DNA of 64,000 nucleotides from Clostridium sp. BJN0013 (lineage in GTDB: Bacteria > Bacillota > Clostridia > Clostridiales > Clostridiaceae). The position numbers and the translations under genes are program-made. Below the pieces are notes generated by a model. It searched no databases. It saw only the letters and a list, made by a program, of their open reading frames with translations, and had not been told where the DNA came from. Below are positions 50,768 to 58,285 of the stretch, in pieces (position 1 is the first letter of the stretch; the number at the start of each line of letters is the position of its first letter). Location of the stretch: contig NZ_CP162495.1 in assembly GCF_040939125.1 (NCBI RefSeq), positions 1,612,001 to 1,676,000 of the forward strand, written 5' to 3'.

Positions 50768-51582
50768 GAAAAAAACTTACTGATAGTATCCCGGAACTTA
50801 AGAAATGCTGTGAACCCAATGTTCCGACAAAAGATACTCCAAAACCTTATGCAGTAGTATTACAGGGTGATGATACCGACAATGGAGAGGTAGTTGGATT
50901 CAAAAGAACCATAGAAGTATGGTTGTATGAAGAGAGGACTACTTTTAAGAATCTGGATTCATTAAGTGACAAAGTGATAAAAGCATTGGACATGCAGGTT
51001 ATAGAGGATTCCAAGACAAATGAAACATTTACTTGCATCTTTGATGGTACTATAGGGCAGGATACTGTGGATTTAGAGTGGGATGCTATTGCAAGAGGTC
51101 TTAGGTTTAATGTTATAGCTCTTCATGAGGAAAGTGAATCTTATATAGATCCATGGATTGAAGCTGTATCTAATTATATAAACACTATTATAGATTTCCC
51201 AGTATATCCGAATTACTGGATAAAAAATTTTGCGGTACCTTCTGTATTATGCAGGGTACTTAAAAGTGATTTATCCCCTGCTACACTTGGAGCTAACAGG
51301 GTTATGAAGACTATAAGATGCCATTTTGTGAGCAGAGATAAAAGTATGGCCAATAAATTTATTGATGCTGTAGAAAGTCAATTAATCCAGGACACTAAGA
51401 TACCTTTGGATATAGCAGACAGAAGATACTTAACCATAAGTAGCATAAGAGAAGACAGAGAAGCAGACCCATTTACAATGGGTCAACTCAGTGTGGATCT
51501 TTTCAGGTTAGAAAATATTAAGAAAAAAAATATTCCTGTCATGAATAAAATTTATGGCAGGGGTTCGATAAAGACCAGCTAG
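50752..51582 (+). CDS. Tail terminator/completion-type protein
   Basis: 276 residues. Two halves: KPYAVVLQGDDTDNGEVVGF, KRTIEVWLYEERTTFKNLDSL, then a second domain, PWIEAVSNYINTIIDFPVYPNYWI and KTIRCHFVSRDKSMANKFIDAV. Both fit small alpha/beta tail-completion folds, so this may be a fused pair. It is the last structural gene: tail sheath, tape measure, baseplate and lysis genes do not follow. Confidence 0.65.
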   Translation: MRDGIRKKLTDSIPELKKCCEPNVPTKDTPKPYAVVLQGDDTDNGEVVGFKRTIEVWLYEERTTFKNLDSLSDKVIKALDMQVIEDSKTNETFTCIFDGTIGQDTVDLEWDAIARGLRFNVIALHEESESYIDPWIEAVSNYINTIIDFPVYPNYWIKNFAVPSVLCRVLKSDLSPATLGANRVMKTIRCHFVSRDKSMANKFIDAVESQLIQDTKIPLDIADRRYLTISSIREDREADPFTMGQLSVDLFRLENIKKKNIPVMNKIYGRGSIKTS

Positions 51583-51744
51583 TAAAAGTCAATAGTTAAT
51601 TTAAAAAATTTATTTACTAAATTTAAGAGCAAAAAAGAGCATGGCAAACAAACCATAAAAAAATACGAACTATGGCAAATTTTTACTAAAACTAAATTGG
51701 AAATAATTTATCCAATTTGGACCATAATTAATTTGTCTAAGTGG

Positions 51745-53043
51745 TTAAGAAACTGATCTTGAAAAATTAGTAACATACATTTGGTTGTGCAGTTTTGGTT
51801 CACGAATTTCATAAGGCTTTTGATCTCTAAGAACTGCAAATATGTACTTTACAAGTTTGTGCATAATTGCACAAAGAGCAACTTTCTTCTTCTTACCATT
51901 TAAGTTTTTATTGCGATACTGGTAAAGAACACTGTTAATTGGTTTACCAGTTTTGGATTTTCTTATTGATGCAAGAGCAGCAGCATAAAGTGCTCTTCTA
52001 CCAAAGCGTGTACCACGCTTGGACATTTTATTTTGGTCACTATTAAATTTCCCGGATTGACTAACTGAAGGGTCAATTCCAAAGAAAGCAACCATTTCTT
52101 TTGGATGCTTGAACCTTGTAGGATCGCCTATTTCACTCATTATGGTTACAGCTGTAATAAAGCCTATACCTTTGAAAGAAAGAAGCAATGCTATGTTGTT
52201 CTTAAATGAAGCAGGTGTTGAGTCATTTTTAACTGCTGATTCTATTTCATTTACTAGAGTTTCAATTTGTTCATTAATGATGTTTAAAAGCTTTATATTT
52301 ATGCCTATAGTTACTTTAAAGGAATTATTGGTTATTCCTATTTGTACAGCACTTAGTGCAGCGTTTAAAAGTTTGTTATATGTGTTTGTACACCAGTCAA
52401 TTGATTTACAAGAATTTTCCTTTAGTAAAGCAATTAAATCATCTTTTGGTGCATCAACAATTGCTTTAGGGGATGAAAATTTACTTAAAACTGCTAATGA
52501 AGTAACACCAGCTACGTCAGAAAAAACATTATGATATCCAGGAAAAAACGTTCTAAGATCAGAAGATAACTTTTTCTTGAACTGGGAACGGTTATCTATA
52601 AGGCTGTAGTAATCACGACAAAGTGATCTTACAGCAAATATTGGGATATCTAAATAATCAGACATTTTTATATTTTGAAATTTTGCTATGTTTGCAATAG
52701 TTAAGGCATCCATTTTATCATTTTTCACTTTTCTTATTCCTAAATTTTTGTTACTATTAGTAATAAGAGGATTTATAACGAAAGTTTCTAATTCGTTATT
52801 CTTTAGGAAGTGGAAAAGAGTTAAATGGTAAACACCAGTTGATTCCATGAAAAGTGATGGTTTCATGGAGAACTCTTTTTCCACTTTTCTCATTTCTTTG
52901 AGAAGATAAGAGAAACCATCAGAAGTGTGCATTATCTTGAAAGCCTTTCTATAAACTGCTCCATCAGGGGCTAGTATTGCAACCATAGAATAATCAGCAG
53001 AAACATCGATACCTACTACAGGTAAATTAAAAAATTTTGACAT
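51745..53043 (-). CDS. IS110-family transposase (recombinase)
   Basis: 432 residues. The N-terminal RuvC-like domain starts VVGIDVSADYSMVAIL and continues with FMESTGVYH and VKNDKMDALTIANIA, supplying the DEDD residues. The C-terminal Tnp_20 domain reads LLSFKGIGFITAVTIMSEIGD then FFGIDPSVSQSGKF with the conserved Ser, and SKRGTRFGRRALY. IS110 enzymes use a structured bridge RNA from the element end. Coding region seems intact. Confidence 0.95.
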   Translation of the reverse strand: MSKFFNLPVVGIDVSADYSMVAILAPDGAVYRKAFKIMHTSDGFSYLLKEMRKVEKEFSMKPSLFMESTGVYHLTLFHFLKNNELETFVINPLITNSNKNLGIRKVKNDKMDALTIANIAKFQNIKMSDYLDIPIFAVRSLCRDYYSLIDNRSQFKKKLSSDLRTFFPGYHNVFSDVAGVTSLAVLSKFSSPKAIVDAPKDDLIALLKENSCKSIDWCTNTYNKLLNAALSAVQIGITNNSFKVTIGINIKLLNIINEQIETLVNEIESAVKNDSTPASFKNNIALLLSFKGIGFITAVTIMSEIGDPTRFKHPKEMVAFFGIDPSVSQSGKFNSDQNKMSKRGTRFGRRALYAAALASIRKSKTGKPINSVLYQYRNKNLNGKKKKVALCAIMHKLVKYIFAVLRDQKPYEIREPKLHNQMYVTNFSRSVS

Positions 53044-53049
53044 TGTAAA

Positions 53050-53278
53050 TATCTCCTTTTCATATATTTTTGAAGATAGAACAGAGTATCCATACCTAAC
53101 AGTGAGCTAACAACCTCGTTTGTGACACGAGTAATTCTTCCGCAAGGGAAGAAACTCAACCAGCTAAACATCTAATCTCACTGATGGAATGATACGCTTT
53201 TTCACGGGTATAGGAACTCCGAAGGAGTCCTCCCAGGAGGAATACATCTAACCTCTATTCAGAAGATATTATACAATG
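53050..53278. ncRNA. Candidate IS110 bridge RNA region
   Basis: The 230 noncoding bases upstream of the transposase are folded and G+C-richer than the surroundings. Hairpins: CTCGTTTGTGACACGAG (53115-53131), TTCTTCCGCAAGGGAAGAA (near 53135-53153), GGAACTCCGAAGGAGTCC (near 53213-53230), CCTCCCAGGAGG. An outer stem may join AGTGAG (53101) with CTCACT (53177). In known IS110 elements the bridge RNA is encoded in an end flanking the recombinase. Strand is not fixed here. Confidence 0.55.
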
Positions 53279-53280
53279 AT

Positions 53281-53388
53281 TTAACTATTAATCAAGTTAC
53301 CCTTGTGGAAGATACACTCTTATTATTTTTAGACTTACTAAAGGATATTGCAATTTCCAGAACGGAACTTGAGATGTACGAACAATAA
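53281..53388 (+). pseudogene. C-terminal remnant of an unidentified phage gene
   Basis: An open frame without start reads INQVTLVEDTLLLFLDLLKD and IAISRTELEMYEQ before a TAA. It begins at the IS110 right side and is protein-like. It probably marks the right breakpoint of the missing tail/lysis region. Confidence 0.4.
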
Positions 53389-53476
53389 TTAATTTATATT
53401 TATAAATATCCGTTAGTAGAGATGATCTAATCTCTATTGATTGGTACAACTATATTATACGAGGAGGAAATTATTG

Positions 53477-54232
53477 ATGAACAGTTTTATAGGATGGATA
53501 GGTGGAAAGAAGTTATTAAGGAAAGAAATCTTAAAGAAGTTTCCTGAAAATTTCAATAGATATATAGAAGTCTTTGGAGGAGCTGCATGGGTTTTATTTT
53601 CAAAAGATAAACTTGCGAATATGGAAGTATATAATGATGTAAACGGAGACTTGGTGAATCTATTCAGGTGTGTAAAGTATCATTGTGGAGAGCTGCAGAA
53701 AGAATTATCATTTATGTTGAACTCAAGAGAATTGTTTTATGACTTTGCCAGTCAGTACAATACCAGGGGAATGACCGATATTCAAAGGGCAGCTAGATTT
53801 TTTATGCTAATCAAGACAAGCTATGGAAGTGAGTATAGATCCTATGGTTGTGTTAAGAGAAATGTAAATGTAATGATTCAATATCTTACAGATATTCAAG
53901 GAAGGCTTTCGGGCGTAGTAATTGAAAATAAGGATTTTGAGGATTTATTTAAAGTATATGATAGGGAGGAAGGTCTTATGTATATGGACCCTCCATATTA
54001 TGGTACCGAAAGATACTATCAGGTACAGTTTTCACAAGAGGACCATATAAGGTTATTTGAGTGTCTTAAAAGTGTAAAAGGCAAGTTCATTCTTTCTTAC
54101 AATGACTGCGAATTTGTAAGAGAGCTTTACAAAGATTTCAATGTAGATGAGGTTGAAAGAAATCACAATCTGGTGGGGAAGTACAAGGATAAGGAGCATA
54201 GGTATGGCGAGTTGATTATTAGGAATTATTAG
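53477..54232 (+). CDS. DNA adenine methyltransferase, D12 class (copy 2)
   Basis: About 251 residues from the ATG at 53477 behind GAGGAGG; the frame is open from 53441. Motif I is FIGWIGGKKLLRKEIL with EVFGGAAWVLF, catalytic motif IV MYMDPPYYGTERYY near residue 174. The two phage D12 enzymes are only distantly similar. This copy shares the DPPYYG...YQ form typical of Dam homologs carried late in Firmicute phages. Confidence 0.9.
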   Translation: MNSFIGWIGGKKLLRKEILKKFPENFNRYIEVFGGAAWVLFSKDKLANMEVYNDVNGDLVNLFRCVKYHCGELQKELSFMLNSRELFYDFASQYNTRGMTDIQRAARFFMLIKTSYGSEYRSYGCVKRNVNVMIQYLTDIQGRLSGVVIENKDFEDLFKVYDREEGLMYMDPPYYGTERYYQVQFSQEDHIRLFECLKSVKGKFILSYNDCEFVRELYKDFNVDEVERNHNLVGKYKDKEHRYGELIIRNY

Positions 54233-54323
54233 GGAAAGAGTAAGTCCTAGAATAGTTTTACACTACTTTAGGACTTCTATGTATGAAAGAAATACAGATT
54301 TGATGATAGTATAAACATAAATG

Positions 54324-54878
54324 TTAATTTGCTTTTTGGTTATATTCTATGATATTAGGAATATCGTAAAGTTTTTTAATTTCATTTTTTATACTATCAT
54401 CAATACGTGCACTTGTATAAACACCATATTTATTAAATGCCGTTACAAAATCATTCCACTTGATAATGTTACTTTCATACCCTGCACATAAGATTCCAAG
54501 AGTTCCAATAACATCTGTTCCTAACTCTTTGCAAGCATTTCGTGCTCTTTTATCATTTGTACAACATATAAATTTGTTTTCATAGGCAATACATATTACT
54601 ATTTTATCAGATGTAGATAATTTTTTATGAGTATCATTCAAGTATGAGTATTTTTCAAAACCTAAATTCTTCTTTAAGTTTATTTCAATGTAATTCATGT
54701 TGAGTAATTCTTCAACAAGAGGATCATCTATTTCTTCTATGAGAATGTTATCGGGGATAAATACTTTAGAAAAAATTTTCGGAGGAATATCCAGCAAATC
54801 TAATTCTTGCAAATCAAGAATTGAATTTGTATCAATTACAATTTTAGTATTATATAAAGCTTTGTAATTTTTCCTCAT
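54324..54878 (-). CDS. PIN-like nuclease domain protein
   Basis: 184 residues from the ATG at 54878; the upstream overlap with the XRE-ImmA gene is 29 bases. It starts KIVIDTNSILDLQELDLLD (first Asp of a PIN fold), has FIPDNILIEEIDDPLVEELL, then KLSTSDKIVICIAYENKFIC (acidic residue) and CTNDKRARNACKELG (D near the end), so four acidic positions are in place. PIN proteins cut RNA and act as toxins in VapC-type pairs. The XRE-ImmA gene directly upstream would be its regulator. Confidence 0.7.
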   Translation of the reverse strand: MRKNYKALYNTKIVIDTNSILDLQELDLLDIPPKIFSKVFIPDNILIEEIDDPLVEELLNMNYIEINLKKNLGFEKYSYLNDTHKKLSTSDKIVICIAYENKFICCTNDKRARNACKELGTDVIGTLGILCAGYESNIIKWNDFVTAFNKYGVYTSARIDDSIKNEIKKLYDIPNIIEYNQKAN

Positions 54879-56001
54879 CCGAAACCCATTTAGCTGTGAT
54901 TCTTCTGGCATCAATATTTTTAATGCCCAGAAGTTCAGCTGTTTTATTTATCCCAATTTCATCTCTTATATATAAATTTTTAACCATATTATAAATCTTA
55001 GTATTTTTTTGAATATAGTTCATTGGCTCAGGTTCTTTTAATTTATACCCGGATAAATATAATTTTTTAAAAGCAGTATTTTTTTCAGTTGAGTTAATAT
55101 ACTTATATTTATGCAAGGCCATAATTAACGATTGAATACTTACTTTTAATTCGTTTTTTATTTCAAATAATATTTTCCATGGTATAGGAGGTTTAAGAAA
55201 ATAATCATACTTTTTTAAAGAATCACATGTAATTAAAAAGTAACCTGCGAAAGAATTTGCTATTTTTTCATTTATATCAGTTTTGTAATTACTATATTGA
55301 GTGCATACAGTGCTATTAGAATATAAACTTCTATTAAATAGTAAATGTGCATATTCGTGAACTATACTAAAAATTTTCCTTTCCTCAGATATTGATTTAT
55401 TATCATTAATAAAAATAAAACAACCATCTTCTTCGTTAAAAGCAGACACTCCAAATATTTGATTATTATCCATATCATCAAATATAATTCTAATACCTTT
55501 GTTCTCAAAACATTTTATTAAATCAGTACCAACACATTCACCTATAGATAGATATTCTCTTTCTTTAATTGCAATAGATTCAAGAGTTTTTTCAATATTA
55601 TCGTTTAATGATTTGATATCATGTTGTTTAAGATTTAAATTATACTGAACTGGTATAAAGGAAATATTTTCATCTACAAGTTTGTAAATTTCAGAAACTT
55701 TTTTCATTTTACTTTCAATAAAATTTTTATCATAGTTATTGCAGTTTTCCTTAGGATTATTTGCCCTAAATAAAAAAGATAAGCCATCATGTTCTTCTTC
55801 AAGAAAATATTCAAATGGTTTGTTAAAGTATTTGGATATTATTAATAACTTCCCACTGTCAATAATAGTCGAGCCTTCAATTATCTTTTTTATCGTTGGT
55901 CTTGATAAACCTATTATCTTAGAAAGTTGAAGTACAGAGCAATTGTTTTCACTTAATAGATTTTTTATATTTTTACCAATAATTTTTGAAATATTCGACA
56001 T
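54850..56001 (-). CDS. XRE-ImmA/IrrE fusion (HTH plus zinc peptidase)
   Basis: 383 residues from the ATG at 56001 behind AAAGGAGGGC. Residues 1-55 are an HTH (IGKNIKNLLSENNCSVLQLSK, SRPTIKKIIEGS). Residues about 130-300 are an ImmA/IrrE (COG2856) domain with FSIVHEYAHLLFNRS, where HExxH binds zinc. Such proteins cleave repressors or antitoxins; fused to XRE they form two-gene units with toxins. It overlaps the PIN gene, which supports joint function. Confidence 0.85.
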   Translation of the reverse strand: MSNISKIIGKNIKNLLSENNCSVLQLSKIIGLSRPTIKKIIEGSTIIDSGKLLIISKYFNKPFEYFLEEEHDGLSFLFRANNPKENCNNYDKNFIESKMKKVSEIYKLVDENISFIPVQYNLNLKQHDIKSLNDNIEKTLESIAIKEREYLSIGECVGTDLIKCFENKGIRIIFDDMDNNQIFGVSAFNEEDGCFIFINDNKSISEERKIFSIVHEYAHLLFNRSLYSNSTVCTQYSNYKTDINEKIANSFAGYFLITCDSLKKYDYFLKPPIPWKILFEIKNELKVSIQSLIMALHKYKYINSTEKNTAFKKLYLSGYKLKEPEPMNYIQKNTKIYNMVKNLYIRDEIGINKTAELLGIKNIDARRITAKWVSDEEKLQSFI

Positions 56002-56205
56002 ACTCAAGCCCTCCTTTGTTAATATATTATACAATTAAATAAAAAAATATACAACAATATTGTAAAAATATTTTACAATATTATAAAACAAGAATAATAA
56101 ATCACGAAATGGATTTTCATGTATTGAAATTATATAGAATATGGGAATTAATATAAGTATAAATCTAAGATACTTAAGGCTTATTAATAAAACTGAAAGA
56201 ACATA

Positions 56206-56238
56206 AAAGCCCCAGGTCAACCCCAGGGCTTTTATCAA
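56206..56238. terminator. Bidirectional terminator
   Basis: AAAAGCCC and GGGCTTTT form the outer stem, with CAGG...CC pairing inside. It ends plus-strand reading into the region or marks the start of the XRE-ImmA unit. T and A tails are on both sides. Confidence 0.6.
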
Positions 56239-56324
56239 TGATAAAACTAATTTAATGAGATAAGTATTCTTATGATATTAACTATTATACCCAACTCCAA
56301 ACATTTTATATTTATTTTAGAAAT

Positions 56325-56786
56325 TTAGTTTGATTTTAAATTATTTTTTACGCCCTTAACTAAATTAACTATACTCATGTAAGCTTGCTGTGTTCCTTTT
56401 GTTACAATAGGTCTGCCAAAGCTTACCCAATGTAATTTCCTTGAAGTATATCCGCCTATATTCATAAGTAGATTAACAACTGGTTTAGTATTCACAATAA
56501 AAAGTCCATTATTACTACCATGTAAAACTGAGTACATATCCTCAATGGCACGTACAACTAAATTTGCATTGTATTTTCTAGCTAAAGTATAGACTTTTGT
56601 ATTAAATTCGTCTTCTCCAATATACATTAACCGTCCAATTTGATCTTTTTCAATTTTATCAAAGGTTGGCAAACTAAGGAGTTCCTCTTTATTTGGTATT
56701 CTATCCATTGGTAATTTATTAATATGTATATTAGCTGCTACTGACGTAGAATGAGTTCCTCCTACATCATGGTATATAACTATCAT
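56325..56786 (-). CDS. DUF3189 family protein
   Basis: 153 residues, starting MIVIYHDVGGTHSTSVAANIH, with GRLMYIGEDEFNTKVYTLARKYN in the middle and LHWVSFGRPIVTKGTQQAYMSI at the end. This pattern (YHDVGGTHSS, PIVxxGT) defines DUF3189, a clostridial/Bacillus family often near sporulation or phage genes, with no known reaction. Its own ribosome site lies at 56795-56800. Close to the right end of element A. Confidence 0.85.
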   Translation of the reverse strand: MIVIYHDVGGTHSTSVAANIHINKLPMDRIPNKEELLSLPTFDKIEKDQIGRLMYIGEDEFNTKVYTLARKYNANLVVRAIEDMYSVLHGSNNGLFIVNTKPVVNLLMNIGGYTSRKLHWVSFGRPIVTKGTQQAYMSIVNLVKGVKNNLKSN

Positions 56787-57107
56787 ATTATTACACCTAC
56801 TTCCACGATGAATTTTATAATTATGTATAGTGTGCTTATATTTTTAAAAAATATTATATTTATAGGAATTTTTATTCATATCTAGCTACATTAATTTACA
56901 ATCTGTAAACTTAACCAATTCGTTAAAATCTCTATATTTTCTACAATTTCTATGTAAGAACATATGGATATTTAGTGCATACATTGTATATTACAAATTG
57001 CTATTAGATTATTTATTGAAAAATCCTAATATAATAATGAAATAGATTAATGTTTGTTTGGTAAATCTGGTGGTGAACTTACATCATAGTAAGGGGGAAT
57101 CGATTAT
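56787..57107. other. Intergenic stretch
   Basis: Holds no supported gene. It must contain divergent promoters of DUF3189 (minus) and the 57108 gene (plus); GGTGGTGAAC and AAGGGGGAATCG near 57070-57100 supply the ribosome site of the latter. Confidence 0.4.
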
Positions 57108-57386
57108 ATGTCATTTCTTGATAACTTAAATAAGACAGTCGGGAGTGCAGCGTCAGCGGCTGCTAAAAAATCAGGGGAACTCGTCGAAATAACTAAAATC
57201 AATATGAGCATCAACAAAGAGGAAGATAGTATCAATAAGGTTTATGCAAAAATCGGAAAGAAGTTCTATGAAGTCAATGTGGATTCAATGGAAAATGATG
57301 AATATGCTAAGCTTTTTAAACAGATAAAAAAACATCAACAAACAATTAATGAACTAAAGAAAAAGCTGAACCAGATAGGAGGATAA
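57108..57386 (+). CDS. Small coiled-coil protein, zinc-ribbon-family N-terminus
   Basis: 92 residues. MSFLDNLNKTVGSAASAAAKKSGELVEITKIN-like start, then a coiled coil (INKVYAKIGKKFYEVN, IKKHQQTINELKKKLNQ). The same pattern begins many clostridial proteins that end in a zinc ribbon; here the ribbon is absent, so it is a short form. Function unknown. Start after AAGGGGGAATCG. Confidence 0.65.
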   Translation: MSFLDNLNKTVGSAASAAAKKSGELVEITKINMSINKEEDSINKVYAKIGKKFYEVNVDSMENDEYAKLFKQIKKHQQTINELKKKLNQIGG

Positions 57387-57443
57387 ACTCCTAATGTGGT
57401 TTTGTTGGATAAGGATTTATTGCATAAAATAAACAAGATAACA

Positions 57444-57470
57444 AAGAGGGGATTTCAATATTCCCCTTGT
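57444..57470. terminator. Convergent terminator at the right end of element A
   Basis: AAGAGGGGA and TTCCCCTT pair around a 7-base loop; T-rich on both strands. It separates the 57108 gene from the XRE gene at 57477. Confidence 0.6.
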
Positions 57471-57476
57471 TGTACT

Positions 57477-57746
57477 CTATAAAAAATAATCAATAGACAT
57501 ATTAAAAATTTGACATATCTTTTTCAAATTGACACGATTAGGTTTTGATGTTCCTATTTCATATTTACATAAAGAAGAATAGCCTATAGAACAAACTTTA
57601 GCAAATTCACGTTGGGTATATCCTTTGATCATTCTTAATTTATAAATTTTTTGTGCAATTGTTTTTTCAGGAAGTGTATAATATATTGTAGAAGTAGAGT
57701 TTTCAATATCTTTAAATACATTTCTATATGTTGCAGTTTTGTTCAT
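57477..57746 (-). CDS. XRE family regulator at the attachment site
   Basis: 89 residues with the HTH at about residues 35-89 (IYKLRMIKGYTQREFAKVCSIG, YSSLCKYEIGTSKPN) and a ~30-residue N-terminal extension. Its ATG lies five bases from the CATGT core and its first codons overlap the stop of the host-gene middle fragment (GTATGA). In the integrated state it can therefore be read from host transcription, which would change after excision. It may control element A excision. Confidence 0.8.
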   Translation of the reverse strand: MNKTATYRNVFKDIENSTSTIYYTLPEKTIAQKIYKLRMIKGYTQREFAKVCSIGYSSLCKYEIGTSKPNRVNLKKICQIFNMSIDYFL

Positions 57747-58285
57747 ACTGCATGTCCAGTGTCAAGAAGTACTATATTTTCTGCAAATTCTTTTAAGGCA
57801 TACTGTTGGCAAACTTTATTTTTTAGTTTATCCAAATTTATATCTTCTTTTGGAACTTTAAGAACAACCGCACCATCTTCTTCTAATTTATTTACAAGAT
57901 CTTTAGATAAAGTTTCCTTAGCAAGTTTACAAGAACCACTGAAAGCTCCATAATTTCCATCAGTCCTTTCTCCATGAAAATCTTCAACTCCTGCACAGTT
58001 GCTTATGCTTATTCTTGGACCAAAAGTTGGACACCTTAATATACACATAGAGCATCCATTTCCGTATTTCATACAATTTCCCATAGGACCTGTAGAACCT
58101 GTGGTTTCAATAAATACATCACCTTCTTCATACTCTCCATTAGAGGTATAAATACCTTTGATTTTATTTCCTTTCATTTCAACATCTACTACCCGTGATA
58201 TTAAGTTTAGTTTTATTCCTTTATCTAGAATGTATTTCCTCACAATTGGTTCGATTTTATTTACATCATACAACCAGGCGTGAGC
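57743..58285 (-). pseudogene. FAD-dependent oxidoreductase, middle fragment
   Basis: Frame from the element B junction to a TGA created at the element A junction. It includes HAWLYDVNKIEPIVRKYILD, the flavoprotein segment EGDVFIETTGSTGPMG and a cysteine cluster YGNGCSMCILRCPTFG. It precedes, in the host order, the C-terminal part at 7017-7515. The N-terminal part with the FAD-binding GxGxxG must be beyond 64000. No stop codons interrupt the fragment, so it is conserved in frame. Confidence 0.75.
57751..57755. other. attR of element A (candidate core)
   Basis: CATGT is shared with 7511-7515. Joining the outer flanks at this core gives a continuous host frame (LDTGH-VKLMTS). The nearby TAC at 57746-57748 is an alternative core. 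Confidence 0.55.

Larger units (their letters stand above)
7511..57755. mobile_element. Element A: prophage integrated in the FAD oxidoreductase gene
   Basis: The left end lies at the recombinase 3' end and the right end at the XRE gene at 57477-57746. Both ends carry CATGT (7511-7515 and 57751-57755). Removing the material between them joins the host fragments in frame. Contents in order: recombinase, cargo, repressor cluster, recombination/replication, late regulator, packaging and head genes, a stretch without tail genes, and accessory genes. Exact crossover bases cannot be fixed, because serine recombinases need only two identical bases; a TAC at both ends is an alternative that also keeps frame. 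Confidence 0.8.

Noticed and set aside
54356-54914. The longer start at 54914 for the PIN-like gene
   Set aside because: The added 12 residues overlap the XRE-ImmA frame, have no ribosome site and do not belong to the fold; the ATG at 54878 is more plausible.
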